Shown: piece by piece, positions 1-10,079 of the stretch
How positions within the stretch are numbered: the stretch's first letter is position 1
Layout: each line of letters begins with the position of its first letter
DNA from: Viridibacillus soli
GTDB taxonomy: Bacteria > Bacillota > Bacilli > Bacillales_A > Planococcaceae
Length of the DNA stretch: 64,000 nt
Direction of reading: 5' to 3'
Assembly: GCF_016612995.1 (NCBI RefSeq)
Contig: NZ_JAEOAH010000001.1
Coordinates: 186,001-250,000 of the forward strand
Notes under the pieces: generated by a model
Database searches by the model: none
What the model saw: the letters and a program-made list of their open reading frames with translations, nothing else
Told to the model about the DNA's origin: nothing
Translations under genes and position numbers: made by a program

Positions 1-2139
1 CCAAGCAGCTACTGTGATCGATTCGCCTTGATGAGGTAGGTTTTGCCAAATTTCTTCAGTGATAAATGGCATAAATGGATGTAACAGGCGCATTGTATTA
101 TCTAAAACATATGCTAATACAGAGCGCGTTGTTTTCTTCGCTGCTTCATCTTCACCGTATAATGGCAATTTCGCCATTTCGATGTACCAGTCACAGAAAT
201 CATCCCAGATGAAGTTGTATAATTGACGACCTACTTCACCAAATTCAAATTTCTCAGCTAAGTTTGTTACTTGTTCAATTGTTTCATTCAAACGAGTTAG
301 TATCCATTGATCTGCAACTGATTTTTTACCAGTTAAATCGATTTCATCATATGTCATGCCTTCCATATTCATCAATGCAAAACGTGAAGCATTCCAAATT
401 TTGTTTGAGAAGTTCCAAACAGCTTCCACTTTTTCATTTGAATAGCGTAAATCTTGACCTGGTGAAGAACCAGTTGCTAAGAAGTAACGTAATGAGTCAG
501 CACCGTATTTTTCGATAACATCCATTGGATCAACGCCGTTACCTAGGGATTTAGACATTTTTTGACCTTGTTCATCACGAACTAAACCATGAATTAAAAC
601 ATCCTCAAATGGACGTCTGCCTGTGAACTCAATACCTTGGAAAATCATACGAGAAACCCAGAAGAATATAATATCATAACCCGTTACTAATGTATTTGTT
701 GGGTAATAACGTTTAAATTCTTCGTTTGTTTCGTCAGGCCAGCCCATAGTTGAAAATGGCCATAACGCAGATGAGAACCATGTATCTAAAACGTCTGTAT
801 CTTGATCCCAATTTTCATCGTCAGCTGGAGCATCTTTACCTACGTAAATTTCGCCCGTTTCTTTATGGAACCAAGCTGGAATGCGATGTCCCCACCAAAG
901 TTGGCGAGAAATACACCAATCACGAATATTGTCCATCCAACGAGAATACGTATTTTCAAAGCGTGCAGGAACAAAGTTAACTTTGCCTACTTCGTCTTTT
1001 TGAAGCTCTAATGATGCATCTGCAAGTGGTTGCATTTTAACGAACCATTGTGTAGATAGATATGGCTCAACAACCGCACCAGAACGTTCTGAGTGCCCTA
1101 CCGAGTGCATATGTTCTTCAACTTTGAATAATACATCCATATCTTGCAGGTCTCGAACGATTTGCTTACGGCATTCGAAGCGGTCCATACCTTCGTATTT
1201 ACCAGCTTTATCATTCATAGAGCCGTCTTCGTTCATCACAAGAATACGTGGTAAATCATGGCGGTTACCTACTTCAAAGTCATTTGGGTCATGAGCTGGT
1301 GTAATTTTCACAACACCTGTACCGAATTCCATCTCAACATATTCATCACCAACGATTGGGATTTCACGACCTACGATTGGTAAGATAACGTTTTTACCGA
1401 TTAAATGTTTGTAGCGCTCGTCTTTCGGGTGCACGGCAATTGCAGTATCTCCAAGCATCGTTTCAGGTCGCGTAGTCGCAAGTTCTACTTCACCCGAACC
1501 ATCAGCTAATGGGTAACGCATATGATAGAATGCCCCTTGAATATCTTGATAAATAACTTCGATATCAGATAACGCTGTTTTAGCTGCTGGATCCCAGTTG
1601 ATGATATATTCACCGCGATAGATTAAACCTTTTTCGTACAGTTTTATGAATACTTCTTTAACCGCATCAGAAAGGCCTTCATCTAATGTAAATCGTTCAC
1701 GAGAGTAATCTAAAGCTAAGCCCATTTTCGACCATTGCTCACGAATATGACCTGCATATTCTTCTTTCCATTCCCATGTTTTTTCGACGAATTTTTCGCG
1801 ACCTAAGTCATAACGAGAAATACCTTCTTCACGAAGTTTTGCTTCTACCTTTGCTTGCGTTGCAATACCCGCATGGTCCATACCTGGTAACCAAAGTGCA
1901 TCGTACCCTTGCATACGTTTCATACGAATTAGGATATCTTGTAATGTCGTATCCCAAGCGTGACCTAAGTGCAGTTTACCTGTTACGTTTGGCGGTGGAA
2001 TTACGATTGAATATGGCTCTTTGCCACTTTCAGGTTGTGCTTTAAAAAATTCTCCTTTTAGCCACCATTCGTAACGTCCTTGTTCGATTGACTGCGGATC
2101 GTATTTCGTAGGCATTGTTGTCGTTTGTTGTTCTGTCAA
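1..2139 (-). CDS. valS: Valine--tRNA ligase ValS (3' end outside window)
   Basis: Class I aminoacyl-tRNA synthetase that charges tRNA-Val in the cytoplasm and edits mischarged threonine. The visible 713 codons contain the HIGH-type motif ([12 protein letters not shown]) near residue 50, the KMSKS motif with LGNGVDP close to the window start, and the anticodon-binding region. Full-length ValS is about 880 residues, so roughly 165 C-terminal residues are missing because of the window edge, not mutation. I chose a TTG start at 2139: AAAGGAGG lies directly upstream and the reading begins [17 protein letters not shown]-box leader lies upstream, so expression should respond to uncharged tRNA-Val. 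Confidence 0.97.
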   Translation of the reverse strand, partial: MTEQQTTTMPTKYDPQSIEQGRYEWWLKGEFFKAQPESGKEPYSIVIPPPNVTGKLHLGHAWDTTLQDILIRMKRMQGYDALWLPGMDHAGIATQAKVEAKLREEGISRYDLGREKFVEKTWEWKEEYAGHIREQWSKMGLALDYSRERFTLDEGLSDAVKEVFIKLYEKGLIYRGEYIINWDPAAKTALSDIEVIYQDIQGAFYHMRYPLADGSGEVELATTRPETMLGDTAIAVHPKDERYKHLIGKNVILPIVGREIPIVGDEYVEMEFGTGVVKITPAHDPNDFEVGNRHDLPRILVMNEDGSMNDKAGKYEGMDRFECRKQIVRDLQDMDVLFKVEEHMHSVGHSERSGAVVEPYLSTQWFVKMQPLADASLELQKDEVGKVNFVPARFENTYSRWMDNIRDWCISRQLWWGHRIPAWFHKETGEIYVGKDAPADDENWDQDTDVLDTWFSSALWPFSTMGWPDETNEEFKRYYPTNTLVTGYDIIFFWVSRMIFQGIEFTGRRPFEDVLIHGLVRDEQGQKMSKSLGNGVDPMDVIEKYGADSLRYFLATGSSPGQDLRYSNEKVEAVWNFSNKIWNASRFALMNMEGMTYDEIDLTGKKSVADQWILTRLNETIEQVTNLAEKFEFGEVGRQLYNFIWDDFCDWYIEMAKLPLYGEDEAAKKTTRSVLAYVLDNTMRLLHPFMPFITEEIWQNLPHQGESITVAAW

Positions 2140-2200
2140 TTTGACGACCTCCTTTTAATTTTCTTGTTAACAACGAAGTGTTCTGTAGTTTTTTGCAAAT

Positions 2201-2460
2201 AAAAAAACTCCTATCGCCTAAAAAGGACGAAGGAGTTGAATTCGCGGTACCACCTTTATTTCAACACAAAAAACGTGCTGACACTTCATTGTATAACGGC
2301 TTCTAACCGGCTTCTGCTAAGCTTTATAAGGTTCACAGAAACTGCTCCAGGGCGACCTTCAAATGTGTGTAAGCGGAAACTCGCACCAAACGTTTCCTCT
2401 CTTTGGCAAACACCATGCATTCTACTCTTCCCTATCTATGCATCTATATTAAGATGACCT
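2201..2460 (-). promoter_or_regulatory. T-box leader of valS with terminator
   Basis: On the minus strand the conserved T-box (TGGTACCGCG, plus coordinates 2243-2252) precedes a terminator hairpin (AACTCCT paired with AGGAGTT, then seven T; 2201-2237). Upstream are the stem I features AGAGAG and GGTGCGAG. A GTC triplet at 2354-2356, in a GAAGGTC context, fits a valine specifier codon. Known mechanism: uncharged tRNA pairs with specifier and T-box and prevents termination. The specifier assignment is inferred from sequence alone, without folding. Confidence 0.9.
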
Positions 2461-2517
2461 AATTGTATCGAAAACCGAATGCATTTTCAAGTTTTTTAGA
2501 AAGGAGGTTTGAATTTC

Positions 2518-2712
2518 ATGTCACGTCGAAGATATAACCCTTATTGCCTGCCACCTTGGCTACGAAGAACACGTTTTTACTGCCGGCATATAATCATCCC
2601 TATTTGCTGCTTTCAATGCATCCGCGTGATTATTATTCCCACGACATGGGATATTATTTTGCTCATGTTCTTAGTGTTACTGTGGTATTTACTATTTACG
2701 GATTTCCTTTAG
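2518..2712 (+). CDS. Small arginine-rich/hydrophobic protein of unknown function, 64 aa
   Basis: I do not recognise this family. A strong ribosome binding site (AAAGGAGG, about 2500-2506) is 11 nt before the ATG at 2518; an in-frame TTG at 2509 is too close to it. The N-terminus is basic and aromatic (SRRRYNPY, PPWLRRTRFYC). The C-terminal half is strongly hydrophobic, with five cysteines overall and probably one membrane-spanning stretch near residues 40-62. It is divergent from valS, and its last 21 bases overlap the 3' end of the convergent spoVID-like gene. The good binding site and coherent composition argue for a real gene, but no function can be assigned. Confidence 0.6.
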   Translation: MSRRRYNPYCLPPWLRRTRFYCRHIIIPICCFQCIRVIIIPTTWDIILLMFLVLLWYLLFTDFL

Positions 2713-3246
2713 TGCATATGATTTAATCGTATACGTATCTTCTAAATCCCATAAAAATACATCTGATTGTGGTTCCTCTATTACTTCCTGAACAACTGGT
2801 GACGGAGAATTTTCAATTATTACTTCGGCAACAGCTACTTGTGGTTCATCATAGTGGCATGTTGCTTGCCAGTTAAAGTGACAACTACCATCACCTTGGA
2901 ATGTAGTCGCAATTTTGTCTACTTTTAATTGTACGGGTACATCACTATTCACTCGTTCTTTTGGTAAATTCACATGTAGTGGCACTGCATATTCAAAATA
3001 GCCTGACTCACCTTGCATATCTAAGTCTTCAATTGTAGTCCAAGTTGAAGTGCCATGATGTGGTTCTTCTCCTTTTGCAAATGCTACATTTGCGGAAATA
3101 TGATAGATACCGGTTAAGAAAACAGATTCACCTGACTCCTCCTGTGTCCAGCGAGGTGTGATTTTTACATTTGACGCTTCTTGTGGTTTACCGAAACTTT
3201 CGGGGAAATTAAACCCCTCTGCGATTTCCCAGGAAATATGTTGCAT
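2692..3246 (-). CDS. SpoVID-like spore morphogenesis protein, short form
   Basis: The 184-residue product sits exactly where B. subtilis carries spoVID, between hemL and valS. Its first 130 residues look like the N-terminal beta-rich SpoVID domain (GIYHISANVAF near residue 47). B. subtilis SpoVID is about 575 residues and ends in a LysM domain that guides the spore coat; here the acidic linker is very short (EEPQSDVFLWDLED) and no LysM follows. The ATG at 3246 has GGAGGG upstream. Function by position would be encasement of the forespore by coat proteins. Family assignment rests on position and weak resemblance, so a related hypothetical protein is possible. The neighbour ysxE is missing. Confidence 0.5.
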   Translation of the reverse strand: MQHISWEIAEGFNFPESFGKPQEASNVKITPRWTQEESGESVFLTGIYHISANVAFAKGEEPHHGTSTWTTIEDLDMQGESGYFEYAVPLHVNLPKERVNSDVPVQLKVDKIATTFQGDGSCHFNWQATCHYDEPQVAVAEVIIENSPSPVVQEVIEEPQSDVFLWDLEDTYTIKSYALKEIRK

Positions 3247-3328
3247 AGCTTGCCCTCCTTCATATTCTAATAGATTATATGCTAGGTGACATTGTGATTA
3301 TGCATTGCGGGATGGATGTAGAAGGGGT

Positions 3329-3454
3329 TGTTGTACTAATAAGGAGAATTGTTGTGCTACATCGGTTATTTGTTGCGCAAATAAGACCCTTTGTTGCGCT
3401 AAGTCAGTTGTTTGTTGCGTAAATAAGACCCTTTGTTGCGCAACTACCCTCCTT
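3329..3454 (+). repeat. Six tandem 21-bp units upstream of the spoVID-like gene
   Basis: Six consecutive 21-bp units start TGTTGY at 3329, 3350, 3371, 3392, 3413 and 3434. Units 3 and 5 share TGTTGCGYAAATAAGACCC, giving a 42-bp higher-order period. The units remain in one open frame on the plus strand (from a TTG at 3305, stop at 3491-3493) that would encode CC every seven residues. No ribosome binding site precedes that TTG, so I annotate DNA repeats rather than a gene. Confidence 0.8.
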
Positions 3455-3491
3455 TGTTATTTATCTAAATATTCAAGTCCTAAAATGCACT

Positions 3492-3526
3492 AAAAAAGAC
3501 CTTCTCATCGTTGAGAAGGTCTTTTT
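3492..3526 (-). terminator. Rho-independent terminator after hemL
   Basis: Stem GACCTTCTCA / TGAGAAGGTC with a short loop, flanked by A and T runs on both sides, so it can act in both directions. It lies 13 bp past the hemL stop. Confidence 0.9.
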
Positions 3527-3538
3527 CATATATTTTAA

Positions 3539-4831
3539 TTAGCGAGCAAGTTGTTTAAATACTTTTTGGAAGGCTTGAACAGTTTTTGCAATGTGCTCTT
3601 CAGTATGTTCAGTAGAAATGAACACGCCTTCAAATTGTGAAGGAGGTAAGAAGATACCTTCATTCGCCATTAAACCATAGTATTCAGCAAATAATTGCAA
3701 GTCAGATGTTTTCGCTGTTTCAAAGTTAATAACATTTTCATTTGTTAAGAAGTAACCAATCATTGAGCCCGCTCGATTTACTGTGTGAGGAATGTTATAC
3801 GTTTCTGCAGCTTCGCGGAAACCTGCTTCTAATTGGTCTCCTAATTTTGTAAAGTAATCATATGTTTCAGGTTTTAAATGACTAATTGTCGCTAAACCTG
3901 CAGACATTGCAAGTGGGTTACCTGATAATGTACCTGCTTGATAGATTGGACCTGCTGGAGCAATTTTCTCCATAATTTCACGTTTACCACCAAAAGCACC
4001 TACTGGCAAACCACCACCGATTACTTTACCTAGACAAGTTAGATCTGGTGTTACACCAAAATGTCCTTGTGCACTAGTATAACCAACGCGGAAACCAGTC
4101 ATAACTTCATCAAAGATTAGTAATGAGCCAGCGTTTGTTGTTAATTCACGTAATCCTTCTAGGAAGCCAGGTAGTGGAGGAACAACGCCCATATTACCGC
4201 AAACTGGTTCAACAATTACAGCAGCGATCTCTTCTCCGAATTTTTCGAAGACAAGTTTAGCAGCTTCTAAATCGTTATAATGAACAGTTAATGTATTTTG
4301 AGCGATTCCCATTGGCACACCGGGGCTGTCTGGTAAACCTAGCGTTGCTACACCTGAACCAGCTTTAATAAGTAAGCTATCACCATGTCCATGGTAGCTT
4401 CCTTCGAATTTTAAAATTTTGTCGCGTCCTGTGAAACCACGTGCAGCACGGATTGCACTCATCGTTGCTTCTGTACCTGAAGATACCATACGGATCATTT
4501 CAATTGAAGGTACGCGGTCAATCACAACTTTTGCCAATTCATTTTCTACTAATGAAGAAGCACCAAAGCTCGTACCTGTTTCAGCTACTTTTTGAATAGC
4601 AGCTACAACATCAGGATGTGTGTGACCAATAATTAGTGGACCCCATGATAGTACATAGTCAATATAATCATTACCATCGATATCGGTAATAATAGCGCCT
4701 TTACCGCTAGCCATAAAGATTGGATCCATGTCTACTGCTTTAAATGCACGAACGGGGCTATTTACGCCACCAGGCATTAAATTTACAGCTTCTTTAAAAG
4801 CTTGTTTTGATTTTTCATATGAACGTGTCAT
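3539..4831 (-). CDS. hemL: Glutamate-1-semialdehyde 2,1-aminomutase HemL
   Basis: PLP enzyme that converts glutamate-1-semialdehyde to 5-aminolevulinate, the second step of the C5 route to haem. At 430 residues it has family length. It begins with the typical [20 protein letters not shown] and carries the PLP lysine in [17 protein letters not shown] near residue 268, plus DEVMTGFR for cofactor binding. Its ATG overlaps the last base of hemB, so the two are translationally linked. It is the last gene of the hemA-X-C-D-B-L cluster and is followed by a terminator. Confidence 0.97.
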   Translation of the reverse strand: MTRSYEKSKQAFKEAVNLMPGGVNSPVRAFKAVDMDPIFMASGKGAIITDIDGNDYIDYVLSWGPLIIGHTHPDVVAAIQKVAETGTSFGASSLVENELAKVVIDRVPSIEMIRMVSSGTEATMSAIRAARGFTGRDKILKFEGSYHGHGDSLLIKAGSGVATLGLPDSPGVPMGIAQNTLTVHYNDLEAAKLVFEKFGEEIAAVIVEPVCGNMGVVPPLPGFLEGLRELTTNAGSLLIFDEVMTGFRVGYTSAQGHFGVTPDLTCLGKVIGGGLPVGAFGGKREIMEKIAPAGPIYQAGTLSGNPLAMSAGLATISHLKPETYDYFTKLGDQLEAGFREAAETYNIPHTVNRAGSMIGYFLTNENVINFETAKTSDLQLFAEYYGLMANEGIFLPPSQFEGVFISTEHTEEHIAKTVQAFQKVFKQLAR

Positions 4832-5814
4832 TATTTACCCTCCATCCAACGAACTGCGTCTTTCGCGTGATAAGTGATGATTAAATCTGCACCCGCGCGT
4901 TTCATACCAAGAAGTGTTTCTAGAACAGTTTGTTTTTCATCAATCCAGCCATTTATAGATGCTGCTTTGACCATCGCATATTCACCACTTACATTGTAAG
5001 CGACAACCGGTAAGTCGTAGTTATTACGTACATCCCGTACGATATCTAAATAGGCTAATGCTGGTTTTACGATTAAGAAATCTGCACCTGCTTCTACATC
5101 TGAAGTTGCTTCACGCATTGCTTCTATACGGTTTGCAGGATCCATTTGATACGTTTTACGGTCACCAAATTTCGGTGCACCGTCAGCAGCATCACGGAAC
5201 GGGCCATAGTATGCTGAAGCGTATTTTACTGCATAGGACATAATTGGAACATCTTCAAATCCAGCATTATCTAAACCTTTGCGAATAGCCGCGACGAAAC
5301 CGTCCATCATATTCGACGGTGCAATAATATCTGCACCTGCTTCTGCTTGTGATACTGCTGTTTTTGCTAATAAATCTAGTGAAGGATCATTTAAAATTTG
5401 TTCTTTGTCATTAACAACTCCACAGTGCCCATGAGAAGTAAATTCACATAAGCAAGTGTCCGCAATAACAACGATTTCCGGATAATTCTTTTTCACAAAA
5501 CGTATAGCTTCTTGGACAATACCATGATTATGGAATGCTTGAGAACCTACTTCGTCTTTTTCAGCTGGTAGGCCAAAAAGAATAACTGAAGGAATACCTA
5601 GTGATACTACCTCATCCATTTCTTCGCCTAAACGGTCAATTGAAAATTGGAAAACACCTGGCATTGAAGATACTTCATTTTTAATATTTTCGCCATCCAT
5701 AACGAAAATTGGGTAGATAAAATCTTCTTTATGCAAATATGTCTCTTTTACCATTGAACGCATAGTAGCGGATTGGCGTAAACGTCTATGTCTTTTAAAT
5801 GTGATTTCTTTCAT
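4831..5814 (-). CDS. hemB: Delta-aminolevulinic acid dehydratase (porphobilinogen synthase) HemB
   Basis: Condenses two 5-aminolevulinate molecules into porphobilinogen. The 327-residue protein has the Schiff-base lysines in [13 protein letters not shown] (near 195) and [10 protein letters not shown] (near 249). The cysteine cluster [14 protein letters not shown] around residue 120 is the usual zinc site. It overlaps hemD by 4 bases and hemL by 1 base, a tight operon arrangement. Cytoplasmic; haem pathway step three. Confidence 0.97.
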   Translation of the reverse strand: MKEITFKRHRRLRQSATMRSMVKETYLHKEDFIYPIFVMDGENIKNEVSSMPGVFQFSIDRLGEEMDEVVSLGIPSVILFGLPAEKDEVGSQAFHNHGIVQEAIRFVKKNYPEIVVIADTCLCEFTSHGHCGVVNDKEQILNDPSLDLLAKTAVSQAEAGADIIAPSNMMDGFVAAIRKGLDNAGFEDVPIMSYAVKYASAYYGPFRDAADGAPKFGDRKTYQMDPANRIEAMREATSDVEAGADFLIVKPALAYLDIVRDVRNNYDLPVVAYNVSGEYAMVKAASINGWIDEKQTVLETLLGMKRAGADLIITYHAKDAVRWMEGK

Positions 5815-6575
5815 TTTAGATGTTCCTTTCTATTCGCTAATTCTTGAATCAACGCTTTCATTGTATAAGTTGTTGGCATTACATCAGCTTTAGCACCCAC
5901 TTGTAACAGTGCTTGTTCCGTTATATGACCTATTGCTAGGACCAAAAATGATTGCCAGCCTATCGTCTTTGCAATATGCTTAGCAAAAACGTCCACTGCA
6001 GAGGGGCTTGCAAAAGCAACACTTACATTCGTTGATTCTTTTAATAGTGTTAGAAGCTCTGCCGTATGCTCCATCGTTTGAACCGTTTCATAGACGGTCC
6101 ATTCATCAACATGACAAGATAAGCCTTTGACAATCGTATCCTTTGCCATTGAACCTTTAAAGAACTGGCAGGTTACACGATCCCCTGCAACGGCTGGGAA
6201 CTCTTGAACAAATACATCTGCACTAAAGATTGTTGGCATAAAATCAATGTCAAAGCCGATTGCTTCAAGTACTTCAGCTGTTTTCGTTCCAACAGCAGCT
6301 ACTTTACAAGACCAATCTGAAGCTTGAAAATGAAAACGCTGTATTTTATGTGTAAAGGCAAGGACCGCATTTTGACTAGTGAAAATCAACCAATCGTACT
6401 GCTGACTTTTCTCTAGCTGTTCACGGTCCATGTCGTTTTCTATTTCATGAACAGTAATAAGCGGTAGGTGTATAGCCTGACCGCCTAGTTGTTCAATTTG
6501 CTTCTTCACTGATGCTGTAATATGCGTGCCTGTTAATACGATTTTGTCTCCGCTAAGAGGTAAATCAGTTAGCAT
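5811..6575 (-). CDS. hemD: Uroporphyrinogen-III synthase HemD
   Basis: Closes and inverts ring D of hydroxymethylbilane to form uroporphyrinogen III. The 254-residue protein is poorly conserved, as is typical, but has the two-lobe pattern: [10 protein letters not shown] at the start, [11 protein letters not shown] near 83, [12 protein letters not shown] near 130, and [12 protein letters not shown] plus [11 protein letters not shown] in the C-terminal half. The ATG at 6575 overlaps the end of hemC by 11 bases. Assignment is strongly supported by position between hemC and hemB. Confidence 0.93.
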   Translation of the reverse strand: MLTDLPLSGDKIVLTGTHITASVKKQIEQLGGQAIHLPLITVHEIENDMDREQLEKSQQYDWLIFTSQNAVLAFTHKIQRFHFQASDWSCKVAAVGTKTAEVLEAIGFDIDFMPTIFSADVFVQEFPAVAGDRVTCQFFKGSMAKDTIVKGLSCHVDEWTVYETVQTMEHTAELLTLLKESTNVSVAFASPSAVDVFAKHIAKTIGWQSFLVLAIGHITEQALLQVGAKADVMPTTYTMKALIQELANRKEHLK

Positions 6576-7497
6576 CTTGCTCAGCCTTTACTTTTTGAAT
6601 TAAATCAAAGGCTCCTTGCTTAGTTAAAATACGAGCAACTTCTTCACCAACTACTTTAGCATCTTCCATTGTCACTGTTTCTTTATAAATAACAGAGGCA
6701 TCTGGAGCTGCTACTAAACCAGTTAACTCTATTTGTTTTCCGTCATATTTTGCATAACCTGCGATTGGCACTTGGCAACCGCCATCCATTGCCGCAAGAT
6801 AGGCGCGCTCTGCATGTGCTTCTTCCCAAGTTGCTTTGTCTGTTAGTTTTGCAAGTTCTATTAATAATTCAGTATCTTCACCGCGACACTCAATACCTAA
6901 ACAACCTTGTCCAACAGCTGGGACGCACATTTCAGCAGATAAATATTCCGTTACAACATCTTCGCTCCAACCAAGACGATTAAGTCCTGCTGCTGCTAAA
7001 ATGATTGCATCGTATTCGTCTGTTTCAAGTTTCGCTAAGCGTGTATCCACGTTCCCTCGAATCCATTTAATCTCGATATCTGGACGTTGCACTAATAATT
7101 GTGCACTACGGCGTAAACTACTTGTTCCGACTACAGCACCTTTTGGTAGATCGGCAAATTTCACATGCCCTTTTGAGATGAATGCATCACGTGCGTCTTC
7201 ACGTGGTGGGATACAGCCAATAACAAGCCCTTCTGGAAGAACTGCAGGCATATCTTTCATACTGTGAACGGCGAAATCGATTTCTTTATCGAAAAGTGCT
7301 TGCTCGATTTCTTTTACAAATAGCCCTTTACCGCCTACTTTAGAAAGTTGGACATCTAAAATTTGGTCACCTTTTGTAACGATTTCTTTTACTTCAAATT
7401 CAAATGGTACACCCACTTGTTTTAATTGATTGATAAACCAATTTGTTTGCGTTAAAGCGAGCTTACTTCTTCTTGAACCTACTACTATTTTTCTCAC
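6565..7497 (-). CDS. hemC: Porphobilinogen deaminase (hydroxymethylbilane synthase) HemC
   Basis: Polymerises four porphobilinogen units into hydroxymethylbilane. The 310-residue product shows the family start ([19 protein letters not shown]), the substrate arginines in [11 protein letters not shown] and IRGNVDTRL, and the cysteine that binds the dipyrromethane cofactor in [11 protein letters not shown] near residue 242. The start is GTG at 7497 with AAGGTTGG upstream. It follows hemX by 18 bases. Confidence 0.97.
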   Translation of the reverse strand: MRKIVVGSRRSKLALTQTNWFINQLKQVGVPFEFEVKEIVTKGDQILDVQLSKVGGKGLFVKEIEQALFDKEIDFAVHSMKDMPAVLPEGLVIGCIPPREDARDAFISKGHVKFADLPKGAVVGTSSLRRSAQLLVQRPDIEIKWIRGNVDTRLAKLETDEYDAIILAAAGLNRLGWSEDVVTEYLSAEMCVPAVGQGCLGIECRGEDTELLIELAKLTDKATWEEAHAERAYLAAMDGGCQVPIAGYAKYDGKQIELTGLVAAPDASVIYKETVTMEDAKVVGEEVARILTKQGAFDLIQKVKAEQDAN

Positions 7498-7515
7498 AAT
7501 AAACCAACCTTCCCT

Positions 7516-8346
7516 TTAATACCAAAGATGGAAATTAGACAACTTACTTCCGAGGAAGAAATTGATAATTACGAATAAAAACGCATACACATGAGCCCAT
7601 GCATAACTAGTCGTATGTAATTTCCCTTTTCGATTTCCATATATGATGAAACAATATACTAACAATGAAATAAATGAGCCAATAATTTTTACGTCAAATA
7701 CAGATAGGTTATCTAATATTAAATATGCCCATTGTAAGCCTAAAATTAAACTTATTAATAATAACGGAATACCCGTTAATAGAGAAGCTGTCATTCCACT
7801 CTCAGTTTGCTGTAATGATGGTAGTCTCGTCCACTGCTTTGTCCATTTCTTTTTCTTTAATACATTATATAAAATCAAATATAATGTCGAAAAAACAAAC
7901 GATAGTGAAAAAGCCACATACGAAAGTATTGCAAATGTGATATGGATAAATAAAAGCTCCGAGCTTAAAGCTTCTCCTACTGGTGATTGTGCAATTTGCG
8001 TTGGTGCAAATGTATGGATCGTCATAAAGATAAATCCTATTACGTTGATAAAGAATACAGGTAAATCTACACGATATACACAATGTAAAAGAATTGATAT
8101 CGTGATTAATAACCATGCATAAAAATAAATTCCTTCAAACAACGATAATATAGGGAAACGATGTGTTTCCACTATGTACAGTACTAAAAATACTGATTGT
8201 AACATCCATACGATGGAAAGTAGCCAAAATGCAACTCGGTGAGCTTTTGCATCCTTATTTAAATAATCTATAAAATAGAATACAAGACTGATTGCATATA
8301 AGACGACCATCGCTTCATGGAGCCTTGCCATCGTCAAATCAGCCAT
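7516..8346 (-). CDS. hemX: HemX, integral membrane protein of the haem operon (CcsA-like)
   Basis: The 276-residue protein is almost entirely hydrophobic, with about eight predicted membrane spans. It contains the cytochrome c assembly-type pattern, with an FAILSYVAFSLSFVFS segment near 140 and a tryptophan/histidine-rich SYAWAHVYAF near the C-terminus. In B. subtilis HemX lowers the cellular amount of HemA; direct enzymatic activity is not established. It lies between hemA and hemC as in B. subtilis. A terminator-like hairpin separates it from hemA, so expression may be partly uncoupled. Confidence 0.92.
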   Translation of the reverse strand: MADLTMARLHEAMVVLYAISLVFYFIDYLNKDAKAHRVAFWLLSIVWMLQSVFLVLYIVETHRFPILSLFEGIYFYAWLLITISILLHCVYRVDLPVFFINVIGFIFMTIHTFAPTQIAQSPVGEALSSELLFIHITFAILSYVAFSLSFVFSTLYLILYNVLKKKKWTKQWTRLPSLQQTESGMTASLLTGIPLLLISLILGLQWAYLILDNLSVFDVKIIGSFISLLVYCFIIYGNRKGKLHTTSYAWAHVYAFLFVIINFFLGSKLSNFHLWY

Positions 8347-8378
8347 AAACTTACTCCTTTATCTTTGACTTTCGCTCG

Positions 8379-8430
8379 AAAAAAAGACGTTTTCGCATCT
8401 ATTAGTTTACCATACAGATACGAAAACGCC
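8379..8430 (-). terminator. Terminator hairpin between hemA and hemX
   Basis: In the minus-strand transcript GGCGUUUUCGUAUCU pairs over 15 positions with AGAUGCGAAAACGUC (two G-U pairs), with a 15-nt loop and seven U immediately after. The plus-strand transcript would have mismatches in place of those G-U pairs, which favours minus-strand termination. It would stop or reduce read-through from hemA into hemXCDBL. Confidence 0.8.
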
Positions 8431-8445
8431 TCCTAGAAATGTTCA

Positions 8446-9810
8446 TTAAAATGATAATCCAGGACTAGAAGATTGGTCTTCTTCTGCTATTTTTTGCATA
8501 CGGTTTTTTTCTTCTAATTGGTGCTGTTTTACTTCATCTTGTACAGCATCTTCAATTCCGAAAATTTGTTGGAATAGCTGTAATTGTTCTTTTGCTTTCG
8601 CTGAACTAGCCATTTCCTTCGCTTGCAATATTGGTTCTTTTAATAATTGGTTAATGATGGATTTCGTATGTTTACTTAATACTTTTCTTTCCCTATCTGT
8701 TAAATCAGGCATTTTATTTTCAATACTTAGCATTGTTTCTTCTTGAATTGTTGCCGCTTTTTTACGAAGCGCAGCAATTACAGGAACAACACCAAGCGTT
8801 GATAACCAATCTTGAAATTCGACAATTTCTGTATCAATCATTGACGTAATTTGCTTAGCAGCGCGTTCACGTTCAGCTAAGTTCGCCTCAACAATGCCCT
8901 GCAAATCATCGATATCATAAAGGAAGACATTTGGTAAATCTCCAATGCGTGGATCTAAGTCACGAGGTACGGCGATATCTACCATAAATAAAGGTTTTCC
9001 TTTTCTTAAACGTTCTACAAATTGCATTAATTCAAAATCAATCACATATTCAGTCGCACCAGTTGAACTGATTAAAATATCAGCTTCAAGTAATGTACAT
9101 TGTAACTCTTTCATTGATTTTGCTGTACCTTCAAATTTAGAAGCAAGTAATTCCGCTTTTTCGAATGTACGGTTAATGACAGTTACCTTGCCTACACCGC
9201 TACCATACAAATTTTGGATCGCTAGCTCACCCATCTTACCTGCGCCTAAAATAGCGACATGCTTTTGTTTTAGTGAGCCAAAGATTTTCTTCGCTAGCTC
9301 TACGGCTGCATAAGAAACAGACACTGCATTTTCGCCGATAGCTGTTTCACCATGCGCACGTTTTGCAAATGTAATCGCTTGCTTAAATAACTTATTATAC
9401 ACCGTACCTGTTGCACCGATTTCTTGACTGTTTAGGAAGCTTGTACGCACTTGTCCAAGGATTTGTGTCTCACCAAGTACCATAGAATCAATTCCAGCAG
9501 TCACACGGAATAAATGCTCCATTGACTGTTCGTCTTCACGAATGTACAAATGTGCTGAAAAAGTTTCAACAGGCACTTTGAACCAGTCAGCTAAGAATTG
9601 TTTTATATAGTGTCGTCCCGTATGCAATTGATCGACAACAGCATACACTTCTGTACGGTTACAAGTAGATACGATTACGTTTTCTAATATGCTTTTTTGA
9701 CTTTGAAGAGCTCTCATAGCATTCGACAATTCACTTTCAATAAAAGAGAATTTCTCACGAATTTCTACTGGAGCTGTCTTATAATTCAAGCCTACTACAA
9801 TGGCATGCAT
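8446..9810 (-). CDS. hemA: Glutamyl-tRNA reductase HemA
   Basis: NADPH enzyme that reduces glutamyl-tRNA to glutamate-1-semialdehyde, the committed and regulated step of haem synthesis. It starts [20 protein letters not shown]; the catalytic cysteine is in [12 protein letters not shown] near residue 50 and the Rossmann motif is [10 protein letters not shown] start at the ATG at 9810, because the further GTG at 9822 overlaps the GAGAGG binding site. The 454-residue length is normal. An upstream PerR box suggests derepression under peroxide stress; the downstream hairpin separates it from hemX. Confidence 0.97.
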   Translation of the reverse strand: MHAIVVGLNYKTAPVEIREKFSFIESELSNAMRALQSQKSILENVIVSTCNRTEVYAVVDQLHTGRHYIKQFLADWFKVPVETFSAHLYIREDEQSMEHLFRVTAGIDSMVLGETQILGQVRTSFLNSQEIGATGTVYNKLFKQAITFAKRAHGETAIGENAVSVSYAAVELAKKIFGSLKQKHVAILGAGKMGELAIQNLYGSGVGKVTVINRTFEKAELLASKFEGTAKSMKELQCTLLEADILISSTGATEYVIDFELMQFVERLRKGKPLFMVDIAVPRDLDPRIGDLPNVFLYDIDDLQGIVEANLAERERAAKQITSMIDTEIVEFQDWLSTLGVVPVIAALRKKAATIQEETMLSIENKMPDLTDRERKVLSKHTKSIINQLLKEPILQAKEMASSAKAKEQLQLFQQIFGIEDAVQDEVKQHQLEEKNRMQKIAEEDQSSSPGLSF

Positions 9811-9852
9811 GAAATTATACACCTCTCACGTTCATCTAATTCAACGATTCCT

Positions 9853-9858
9853 ATTATA
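9853..9858 (-). promoter_or_regulatory. Extended -10 element upstream of hemA
   Basis: On the minus strand TATGCTATAAT gives a TATAAT box preceded by TG-N, an extended -10, about 43 bases before the hemA start codon. No good -35 hexamer sits at 17 bp, which is common for extended -10 promoters. It is a second candidate start besides the PerR-overlapped promoter further upstream. Confidence 0.5.
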
Positions 9859-9930
9859 GCATAAATGTTACTCACTACTAGTTCTAATTGTGAACAGCAT
9901 ATGAAATGCAAATAGGATAATGCGTCTTAT

Positions 9931-9945
9931 TTATAATAATTATAA
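9931..9945 (-). promoter_or_regulatory. Perfect PerR box overlapping a hemA promoter
   Basis: The 15 bases TTATAATTATTATAA match the Bacillus PerR consensus TTATAATNATTATAA at every position. On the minus strand a TTGATA hexamer, an 18-base spacer and TATAAA overlap the box, so bound PerR would block that promoter. B. subtilis hemA is a known PerR target, so the link is expected; here it is read from sequence only. Confidence 0.85.
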
Positions 9946-10029
9946 TGTAAGTGTATCAAAAAAAATGTCGAACGACAACCTCCTTGCTCTAAATAGTAAT
10001 TTCCCTACAATCGCATAACTATTCTTTAC

Positions 10030-10066
10030 ATAACAAAAGAGCACAAGAATCTAACCCTTGTACCCT
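10030..10066 (-). terminator. Terminator after engB
   Basis: On the minus strand GGGUACAAG pairs with CUUGUGCUC through nine positions, including G-U pairs, and is followed by a U-rich stretch. It separates the lonA-engB unit from hemA. Confidence 0.7.
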
Positions 10067-10079
10067 TTCTATGAGACTC

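Noticed and set aside
3329-3454. CRISPR array
   Set aside because: Units are directly adjacent 21-mers with no unique spacers and no cas genes.
3305-3493. Cysteine-rich 62-codon frame as a gene
   Set aside because: TTG start without ribosome site; the open frame follows from a 21-bp repeat that contains no stop in this phase. Kept as a repeat and as a finding.
6836-7267. Long plus-strand frame inside hemC
   Set aside because: Shadow of hemC on the opposite strand; low-complexity Ser/Pro-rich product with no binding site.
7643-8122. 159-codon plus-strand frame inside hemX
   Set aside because: Antisense shadow of a real membrane protein gene.
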